Below are positions 55,490-64,000 of a DNA stretch of 64,000 bases, in pieces. This stretch comes from Amphiduros pacificus (Eukaryota > Annelida > Polychaeta > Phyllodocida > Hesionidae). The stretch's first letter is position 1. Every line of letters starts with the position of its first letter. Where the stretch lies: positions 11,188,049-11,252,048 of the forward strand of contig OX439007.1 of NCBI GenBank assembly GCA_949316495.1. Direction: 5' to 3'. The notes under the pieces were generated by a model that saw nothing but the letters and a program-made list of their open reading frames with translations, had not been told where the DNA came from and did not search any database. Made by a program: the position numbers and the translations under genes.

Positions 55490-56170
55490 AGTCTTGTTAA
55501 TTTAAATGTTTATTATGATAATCTTCATCCAATGGGTACTTTTAATTTCTTGGCATGATTAAAGTTTGTTTAAAATTTAGCCTGAAAAATATTCACTCAC
55601 TGTACTGAAATTTAAAATGTCTATTTTGATAATGATATCATTCAGTTGAACTGATCATCCAATGGGTGACTTTTATTTGTAATATCTTGGCATGACAGTT
55701 TGCTTTTTAAAAGTTAGTCTAAACAATATACACACTGTACCAAAATTTAAAATGTCTATTCCCACAAATTATGATAATGGTAACAATCAACCAACTTTTC
55801 ATCCAATGGGTGACTTGTGATATCTTGGTAAGATAGTTTGTTTGAAAGTTAGCCTGAAAAATATTGACACACTGTACTGAAATTTAAAATGTCTATTATG
55901 ATAATGATATCATTCAGTTGAATTTTTCGTACTCTGGGTGAATTTTGTAATATCTTGGCATGATAGCTTATTTAAAAGTTAGCCTGAAAAATATTATGAT
56001 AATGATAACAATCATTTGTACACTTCATACAATGGGTGATCTGTAATATCTTTGCATGATAGTTTGTATAAAAGTTAACCTGAAAAAATATAGACACACT
56101 GTACAGTGCTGTACCAAAATTTAAAATGTCTCTTATGATGGTGATAACAAACAGTTGCAGTTTTCATCCT
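55490..56170. repeat. Roughly 130-bp diverged tandem repeat, about 5 units
   Basis: Each unit has AAATTTAAAATGTCTATT, ATGATAATGATA, CCAATGGGTGACTT, AATATCTTGGCATGATAG and GTTAGCCTGAAAAATAT in that order. Lies in the middle of the 5.7-kb TIR element. Confidence 0.85.
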
Positions 56171-58470
56171 ATGAGTGAAATGCCCAAAAAGGCAAGGTGG
56201 GATTCGAACCCACAACCGAACACAAACAAGCACGCAACTAATCTAAACAAAATAACACTCACACCATATTAATACTACACATACAGTATAATTATGCTTA
56301 CATTACAAGTCAGGTGGTAAAATTAAATTGCAGGGAAATTTCATTTTAGTTACTGACAGTCTTTCAGGCAGGTTAACAGCAGGAGGAAAGATCTGTCATA
56401 GTTGGTACATTTTGGTTGGAAATTGATCCATGGTGAAATTAGATTGCAGTGGAATTGTATTTTTATTTAGTCGGAAAATCTCTAAAAAGTGATAAATAAT
56501 TAAAATTCAAGGAGGCCATTGTGCAAGGTTATAGCCCCTTACTCTTCTGCATAGTTGGTTGTGTTATTGATAACATTGGTGATGAGAAATTTGGAAATTT
56601 CATGGCATCTCTAGACAGGATACATTATTGTAGTGCAATATATATTTTATAATCACTATGAAATAAATATTTATCATGTACAGTGACTTAGGGAACCCCC
56701 AGGTCCCAATGCACTTGGGGAGCCTGGTTAATAGTCAAAACTGTTTCTGTGCACAGGGTTATGGCTGTAGTGCAAGTGGAAATTGATCTGAAATATTTCA
56801 AGATTTAGTGTGAGAGAAAAGAAGAGTGCACTTGTATATCATTATTATGTGCAAAATATTTCCAAACAAAATATCAATCAAAAAGCATAAAGCAAACTAC
56901 ATACAGCCAATACCACAGATCATCATGCAGCTATGTTACTCAACTACTTTGTGCAAAATTAAAGATTTAGAAGGATGTAGTTGTATTATTCCAATATATT
57001 TTGCATGGAAATATATCAGAATAAAGCCCCAAGCATGCTGCAGAGGATGACTAATGACTAATAGGTACATACCACACCAAGCAATACTAATACTTCATGT
57101 AATACAAATGTGGAGACAGAATTATATTTCATCTTTCATCTGGCAGAATAATGCAAAATATGGCATAAATTAAATATTTTATAGTAGTCTGCAATCTGAT
57201 TGTCTTGTTACTCATACTGCAGTGCTCAATTTAGATTTTTGAAAAAGAAGACAAGTGTATTAATGTTGAACTCCAATATCCCCACTGTGTGTTATATGGT
57301 GGTGAAATAGAAAGTTACTTATAGGTAACCAGAAATAGGTTTTGAAGCTGTCTTGTTACTTACACATATCTAGAAATGCATTATGTCTTATCTAAACACT
57401 ATGATAAGAACATGTAGCAGGCTCAAATAGTTCCTGTGAATAGTAGATAACATATGGATCTAGGAAATTTGAGGCATAACCTTAAAAAGCATCTAATGAT
57501 GTCCTGTTACTTATTGTGTTTTATGTCATTTTTGCTTACAATACAGAAGATAAGCAATTCAAAGTGACAACAAAGAATGTTTCTTCTCTGAATATAGTTA
57601 TTTTTCTTCTGGGAACAAGAGCTGAGATAAGTTCCTATGTTTCAATGAAAATTGTCCATTAGATTGAAAAAGGCTCAAAGTCTTGTTATTTGTTTTTGGT
57701 TTTTCGTGTGTTTATGGCCAGGGTTCAGATTGAAATGACAAATAATAATATGAAAAACTGTCCATACAAATGAAGAATATTGTCTACGAAGATATTTGCC
57801 AAAGGATTATTTCTTACCAAAATATGTTTTATTTTATTTGTTTTGTCCAATTACTTTGAACAAAAATTAATTTACCCCTCATCACACATGTATTATACAT
57901 TTCCAAACTTTTCATGGCTGAGAGTTATTCTTTCTGGCTAACCTTTCTAACAAGAGAATAAAACTTCAACCAATCATTATTCCAGGTAATTATTACATGT
58001 TTCCTACATTATGTTACTTACATACTAACTCCAGTGAAAACCTTGCTGCAAAAAAATGTGGCCAGGTACTATTCCAAAAAAATGTCAAATTTATATGAGG
58101 AAATAGTATAGGAAATGAAATATATGCCAAAGAATATGAAAAATTGGCCTGAATTTTCACACCTGGTCTTCACCTAGGTGTGCGCAACTTTGTGCTGAAG
58201 CCCATATACCAGTATCAAATCTAGCCTATCTCTCAAAGTTGATTGAGAGGGTTGTGGCCAAACATTTTGTTAGCCATTGTTAGTGAGACATAGCATTCAA
58301 AGCCTGTCTCAATCAGCATAAAAAGAATTTCATAGTACTGAAATGGCATTATTAAAGGTCCAAAATGATATATTAATGGATATTAAGGCAAGAACATGTG
58401 AGTGCAGTGTTCAGGCTGGCAGATCTCTCAAGTTGGTTCTGGTGGAAGGATCTCAATGCCCACCTCTCAA

Positions 58471-58526
58471 TGACGTCATTACATAGTGAAATATATGTTG
58501 CAATGACGTCATTGGGTGTGACGTCA
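58471..58526. promoter_or_regulatory. Cluster of three perfect CRE palindromes
   Basis: TGACGTCA occurs at 58471-58478, 58504-58511 and 58519-58526, followed by GGGGCGTGG at 58534. The cluster lies in a segment that interrupts the LINE reverse transcriptase, next to an inverted repeat (58549-58574). It may be a transplanted promoter-like piece. Binding is not shown. Confidence 0.4.
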
Positions 58527-59640
58527 TTAAAAAGGGGCGTGGCATTGTTTATGTTGTTTGACACAAACAACATAGGTCCGCACATAACAAAACTATAATG
58601 TTGGTGTTACTTGACCTCTCTGCGGCATTTGACACCATTGACCATGACATACTATTAAACAGACTTGAAAGGAGATGTGGCATTAGGGGTATGGCACTTA
58701 AATGGTTCAGGTCATATCTTTCAAATAGAAAGCAATGTGTTACCATTGATGGGTAAAGATCTGAAAATATGAATATTAATTATGGTGTTCCACAAGGCTC
58801 TGTACTTTGACCCCTTCTATTCACCACATATATGGAACCACTGGCAGATATGGGCTCAGGTATCATATTTATGTAGATGATATGCAAATGTAGATCCAAA
58901 ATCGGCTGTAGAAACAATAACATCCACAAAAGAGATGGAAGACGTTATAAAAAGATAAAGAACTTTCTACTATATAACAAGATGAAAATGAATAAGGGGA
59001 AAAACTCATTATTTATAATAAATGCTTATTTGTGGCAAAAATTCGAATTTTAAAAAAGGACATATACTAGGCGAAATTATGATTAGAGAATCAAAGATTC
59101 CTAGATCCAGTAGAGTAAAAGATCTAGGTGTAATCCTAGATCAAGAATTAACAATGAAGCAACAAATCAAAAAATGTGTAAAAATGACTTTTTCTATGTA
59201 AATAATCATTCATATGTCAAAAGCTGTTTAGAATAAAAAAAAACAGCCAATACCCTTGCTCATTCTTTTGTCACTTCAACACTGGACTATGGAAATCCAC
59301 TACTGGCTGGACCACCTAAATGTGAACTGGCCAAACTCCAAAAACTACAAAATGCTGCAGCCAGGGTAGTAGGGAAATTAAAAAAGAGACCATATTACCC
59401 AAAAATTGATGGATCTACATTGGCTGTAGTCTGTAGTCTGGAATAGCTCTATACAAATATCAGTCTCTGACAGGATGGAAATCAACAAAATAATGATTGC
59501 AATATTTGAATTTATTTCAAATATAGTTCTAAATCTATATTGTTAAATGTTTTCAAACAATTGTGAAACTGGAAAACAGAGAAATGCACGTAATGACACA
59601 TTTATGGCAAGGAAACTAAAAAAGGAATCCAATTCATGAA

Positions 59641-60344
59641 TTTGATTTTAGCGCAGCATTGTGTTTCTTTTTTCAGCAATAGTATTAATTACAGAGTTTT
59701 AACCTGAAGTATGAGATAATGTACGTGTTGGACAATTTTAGTCAGGTTTTGTTTCTATGGTGTTGATATGCTGTAGTCAATGGAGACATCATGTACATAT
59801 GTCATCAATAATTAAACATTAAATGACCTAAGCGGTTGATGTGCCTTGATGCCACCATTCATTCATCATTAATTACAGTCAGGGCTGTAACCATGACAAC
59901 GGAGTAGAGGGATACCATAATGTTAACCCATTAAGATGTTTTTACATGTGATAAATAAATGAACTTTTTATGAACCTGTGCATCTCTTATTTCATTCAGC
60001 ACATTCTAATTAATACAAATACAATAAAGAAAAGTTGTTTTTGTTGCAAAACTGGCGTACAGATGGGCATCCACGGAAATACTATCATGTTACCCATCTA
60101 CCTTCACAGGTGCCACTCACTGACACACCCAGGTATATGAGCAGTCAACAAGTATTTTACTTGTTTAGTTGCCAGAAGTACTGAAAGGTAAACTCTCAAT
60201 ATATAATGTTGACTATGAATAACTTAACTGGTTTGATTCGTGAAAAGTTGTAACCTGGCACCAAAAGCAAGTGGAAAACCCATACAAGTGGAAAACCCAT
60301 ACAATGCTAAGATACCAAAGCAATTTAGAAACTGTAACTCATAC
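59641..60344. other. Gene-free stretch
   Basis: No supported gene. There is a short direct duplication, AAGTGGAAAACCCATACAA, at about 60269-60305. Confidence 0.35.
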
Positions 60345-60840
60345 CGTGTGCTTCCTTGAAATATCTATTTCTTGGAGTTGAAATTGTGTTCCAAGAGAAA
60401 TGATAACAAACAGTGATTGAGTGGTGGATCACCCTGTAAATAATATTATTCTCTAGGAAATTTACAAATTTTGCACCCCCTAGTGTTACATTGCTCTCAT
60501 AATATTTGTCAAGAACAACAAGGCATTGCCACACCCTACTGAGTTCAGGATTAAAATAATATTCTGTGGGAATTTTCATTTCTATTGTTCCCTCAACTGA
60601 ATCACATGGCAGAAATATTAATCAATGCAAGGCATTGAATTTGAGGATTTGCACAGAACAGAATTATCCACACTTCAAGGTCATGAAATAATAATTTTAC
60701 ATATGGACCGGAAATATTCTCATCCAAAGTTGTGATTTCAGCTTTCGTCACTTTAGTTGTATATGACAGAAGGGATTAATGGCATTGCATTGACCACTCA
60801 ATTTTGGCCAACTTTTAGCTTTTCAGATTCCCTGTGGCCT
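60345..60840. repeat. Interspersed repeat, copy 2 (partner at 48655-49225)
   Basis: Colinear copy described at 48655. It ends at the start of a SINE remnant. Confidence 0.75.
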
Positions 60841-60842
60841 AC

Positions 60843-61005
60843 ACAGTCACAAATTCGCAAAGAAAACAGGTTAAATGGGAAATTGAAATATAAATCCAAT
60901 CTCAGCATGACTGGGAAGAGAAGCCACGACCTTTGGGGCATAACAGAGGAACTGGTACCGATTAGCTTGACAATGTGTTATACCTGCACCACGGCACCTG
61001 GTATT
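60843..61005 (-). mobile_element. Old SINE remnant (copy 4)
   Basis: Retains the tRNA-head half of the SINE, including the segment around ACGACCTTTGG and CAGAGGAACTGGT and a terminal CCACGGC, with more divergence than copies 1 and 3. The tail half is missing. Confidence 0.75.
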
Positions 61006-61037
61006 TCGGCTGGGGGCCTTTATTTGGGGAAAGAATA

Positions 61038-61229
<192 letters not shown>

Positions 61230-61409
61230 TTCCTGTAAAACATTCCTGTAAAACAAAACATTAAAGACTCAAAGCAAGATTAAAAAGATATTTATATTCC
61301 TAGGTTTCAAATATTTTTGACATCTGATTTTCAGAGTTATTGTTTTATATAACTCCATACTTATGCGATAATATAAAGGAAATACAGAGATTATGGTATA
61401 TATATTTGA

Positions 61410-61492
61410 ACGTGAGCCTTAAGCAGCCTTAAGGAGCCTTCAACAGCCTTAAGCAGCCCTAAGGAGCCTTAAGCAGCCTTAAGGAGCTGCCA
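61410..61492. repeat. About 10-bp AGCCTTAAGC/AGCCTTAAGG minisatellite at the 3' end of gene E
   Basis: About eight short units with alternating GC/GG ends. It stops 35 bp from the gene E stop codon. Confidence 0.85.
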
Positions 61493-61526
61493 TATCTACT
61501 CTCCCAGTGAGTCTTCCTCGTTGATA

Positions 61527-64000
61527 TTACTTATCAGATGTCTTGGGATTTACTATTTCACTGTGAACACAGAATTTGCCATTCACCCTTTTCCACACAA
61601 CCATGTACCTGAAACATGTACAAAAGTTAACCAATAGGTAGCAATCGGCCGTTTTTTTGTGTTTTTTTTTTGTTTTTTTTTTTTGACAAAGTGCTATTAT
61701 TCAAATTACAATACGGCATATTATTTTGTGTGACCTTACCGTCCCCTCTCAGCAGGAACCCCGGTTTTATCCCTAGCAGTGAATTGCCCCCCGCACTCTA
61801 CCACTACGTCATCAGTGATCTTCTCTATATCACCCAGCACCTGGTCTGTCCTCTGGATCTGGGATGTTGGATATTCCTTGAACAATTTAAGGAGGTCTGA
61901 AAAATATATCATTAGATTTTAGTTTGTCAGAATAGGTGTAATATTAAAACAGTGATTTCATAAGTGAATCATATCTGAGGTGAAACAATGGAGTAAGGAA
62001 CAGGCGTGGGGGATTAAAAACAGTGGAACAGGGAAGAGTGGCGAAAACATTCACACATATTGCGTTACCGGGAAAATCATATGTGATTGCTGTGACCAAA
62101 CTGCAAAAGCAGAAAAACCCAAGATCTTAGGCGCATGCTCATAGCACTATCCGGCAAGGTATGGAATTCATCACATAATATCACAAAAAACACATCAGAG
62201 TTCTTTGGATATCGTTGTTACTTTAGTGTGTTTGAATTAACAAATTTAAGGGCAGCAACAAAGGTGTGAAGTTAGATATTATGATATCAAAACATTGAAA
62301 TCTAGCATCCATTAAGTTGTATACGTAAAGGGATGCAACTGATGCAACTGAACTGTGGGGTGTACTTGATAGAGTATTCACCAATTCTACCCACGACCAT
62401 GGGGTATATTTAAATAGATTACTCACCAGTTTTTCCCAAGAAATTGGGATATGTTTGATATATGATTCACCAGTTTCCCCCAAGTCATGGGGTATATTTG
62501 ATTGATAAATCACCAGTCATTCCCAGGTCATGGGGTATATATTATAAATGAATTATGAATATTAAATTAATATGACATTATTCTCCCATTTTGCCCTGGA
62601 TCAGGGAAATATTTTATAAAAGATTCATCAATTTTGCCCTGGTTCATGGTGTATATTTGATAGACTTTTCACCATTAAATATATATATTTAATAGATTAT
62701 TCATAACTTTGTCTCTGGACCATGGAATATATTTTTGATAAATGATTCACCAGTTTTGCCTTGGATCATAGGATATCCGGGAATGAGTATTTTGACGTCA
62801 TCGGTGTACAGCGCGTTCACCAGGCCGGCAATATCTTTGGCAGCATACATATGATTCCACATTGCAAATCTCTCCCTCAACTCGCCTTTGATATCTTAAA
62901 TAAGATTTGAGGAGTGTAAACCATTTTTACTACATTTAATTATTTGTTATTACTTGCGTGTGTATATTTATTATGTGTTTTCATGCCGTGTTTGTCCTCC
63001 AGTCAAACTATCTGACTTGAGACGAAATCAATTACAAATGACAACCAGTTAGATAGTGCATACATAGAAAATGTATTTTGGGCAAATGTAATTATGACTT
63101 CTGTCAGCGACACCGTTACAAATGTTTTATAACCTAAAACCTATATAACCTATATCATGTTTTATAACTAGTTTAATAATGACATCAGTCTAATGAATTT
63201 ACCATGCTTGTCTGAGTTTGAAAAGTCTTGGGCAATGTACCAAAGGTTTCCAATTTTCTTGTAGACTGCTGTGTATCTGGAATGAATGATAACACTTATG
63301 ATCTGCTGAGAAATGTTTTGTTCACACACCAAAATAGTTGATGAATTGTGTACTTGATCAGTTGATTGAATACTATCAGAAGTTAGCAGGAGGTAACCTT
63401 AGAGTAGATATTGATAGCATTTATTTTATCTTGCCTTATTGAATAACTGTTCATTTATAAAATATGTGGCATGATTTGAGATCTTTTATGAGTTGAAGAA
63501 ACATATTCTGCATTCCAATTTATCAACTTGGCATGTCGAAAAGGGAAACCTAGCTTTCATGAAATCAGATTTTAAAGTACTTTTTCCGATAAATGTTTAA
63601 GAAACATCTGATCACAAATGATTATATGGTATTACGTATCACATTTCCCTACATAAATGTCTTTTAAAGTAGATGTGTCTTCAGCTAAATTCCAAAGACA
63701 ATTGAACACTGTGCAGGCCTGTTTGTTCATTAGTGTTTGTCCATTGGTACAGGCTTTTCAGAGAACAACAGCGGTCACGTGACTACAGCATACCGCAATG
63801 TACTGTAAAATTGCCAGTGACCTGCGTGATTTCATGAATGCTGTAAGCTTATACATATTTATCAGAAACATATCAGGATGTATTGTGATTATGATTAGTA
63901 ATAATATGACTGACTTTCCTCTCATAACTTCATTCCCTTTTGCGTCCTTGCAAATGAAGTTAGCTATTTGAGTGGCACTGTTTGGCCCAGCAATGAAATC
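61527..64000 (-). CDS. Gene E: two-domain SnoaL-like/DUF4440 protein, 5' part beyond the window
   Basis: Visible exons on the minus strand: exon 3 from 63915 to the window end (partial), 63203-63276, 62751-62894, 61740-61896, 61527-61608. All match the lengths and phases of genes A-D. Exon 3 encodes DFIAGPNSATQIANFICKDA and its donor is GTCAGT. Exon 4 encodes YTAVYKKIGNLWYIAQDFSN, differing from the THDF seen in other copies. Domain 2 reads DIKGELRERFAMWNHMYAAK through YMVVWKRVNGKFCVHSEIVN. It mixes features of both subgroups: a 74-bp exon 4 as in A and B, but the longer C-terminus of C and D. Exons 1-2 are outside the window. Function unknown. Confidence 0.85.
62380..62750. repeat. Degenerate 40-70-bp tandem repeat of the exon-5 donor of gene E
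   Basis: The phrase TTCACCAGTTTTGCC...ATGGGGTATAT, the reverse complement of the exon-5 end plus donor, recurs about eight times with heavy drift (for example TCACCAG near 62426, 62466 and 62510; degraded forms near 62600, 62625 and 62705). The real donor is at 62750-62749. Confidence 0.8.

Larger units (their letters stand above)
52472..58204. mobile_element. Unclassified 5.7-kb DNA element with 22-bp terminal inverted repeats
   Basis: Termini at 52472-52493 (TGGGCTTCAGCACAAAG...) and 58183-58204 are perfect inverted repeats of 22 bp. The flanks give TATA on both sides (52468-52471 and 58205-58208), so the target duplication is TATA, or TA if the repeats extend two bases further. It interrupts the reverse transcriptase of the surrounding LINE, whose frame continues on each side. 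No long open frame or transposase motif is visible, so it is non-autonomous or degenerate. It contains a tandem region (55490-56170), a hairpin with an 11-bp stem at 54147-54182, a tRNA-like B box near 56200 and a dispersed motif array. Confidence 0.85.
52080..59640 (+). mobile_element. CR1/L2-like LINE fragment, split by a 5.7-kb insertion
   Basis: Left part: 52100-52465 encodes the pre-RT region (NTNELATEF; LCELDPIPTWLLTECIEHLL; GNMPDDLKMAIIRPLIK). Right part: from 58205 it resumes with PVSNLAYLSKLIERVVAKHF, then [20 protein letters not shown] at about 58600-58660, YGVPQGSVL near 58780-58805, and the thumb region to about 59420 (LDYGNPLLAGPPKCELAKLQ-like, LHWL). Multiple stops and frameshifts (for example near 52170, 58745, 58808, 58880 and 59195) and a roughly 190-bp foreign stretch at 58390-58580 show it is long dead. 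5' and 3' ends are not resolved. Confidence 0.85.

Overview
This AT-rich, repeat-dense window comes from an animal nucleus. Its genes are split by GT-AG introns, and it carries non-LTR retrotransposons, tRNA-derived SINEs, a Harbinger-type MITE and many minisatellites. The mix of transposons, an intronless rhodopsin-family receptor and a clustered family of paired NTF2-like domains suggests a lophotrochozoan, probably a mollusc. That assignment is inference; no marker gene fixes it.

The core is a head-to-tail array, all on the minus strand, of genes for small soluble proteins of about 253-255 residues made of two SnoaL-like/DUF4440-type (NTF2-fold) domains. Four copies read as complete: A (3672-9982), B (17206-20563), C (24038-28105) and D (35094-37663). 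A fifth, E (61527 to beyond 64000), is cut by the window end. A decayed 5' fragment, D' (31617-32279), lies in a segmental duplication of the D upstream region. All share seven coding exons. Exon 1 codes only for Met-Glu and the first base of Gly, and is preceded by a splice acceptor, so an unseen non-coding first exon lies upstream. Exons 2-4 and 5-7 encode the two domains with matching lengths and intron phases, so the gene arose by internal duplication of a three-exon cassette.

The most unusual signal is that minisatellites repeatedly abut splice junctions of these genes and often contain the splice site. Gene A intron 5 holds a strict 82-bp ladder repeating the exon-5 donor. Gene A intron 4 holds about 129 units of 17 bp carrying a donor-like GTAAGC. 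Gene A intron 3 and gene B intron 2 have 30-bp and 27-bp arrays beside a junction. Gene C has nine 39-bp units each carrying an acceptor AG, all open and in frame with exon 5. Gene E has a degenerate donor array. Further arrays sit at the 3' ends of A, B and E, and between A and B, including about 3 kb of a 44-bp unit.

From 39.6 to 45.3 kb is a nearly full-length but decayed I/Nimb-type LINE with a 15-bp target duplication, itself split by a 319-bp SINE with a 12-bp target duplication. At 46.7-47.9 kb is an intronless class A GPCR whose third intracellular loop is a run of nine 10-residue repeats. From about 52.1 to 59.6 kb is a second LINE (CR1/L2-like, plus strand) split by a 5.7-kb unclassified element with 22-bp terminal inverted repeats. 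That element is packed with a dispersed motif around GACATGTCCTGTTACTT. The remaining long stretches are intergenic or intronic sequence with diverged repeats and no gene I can support.
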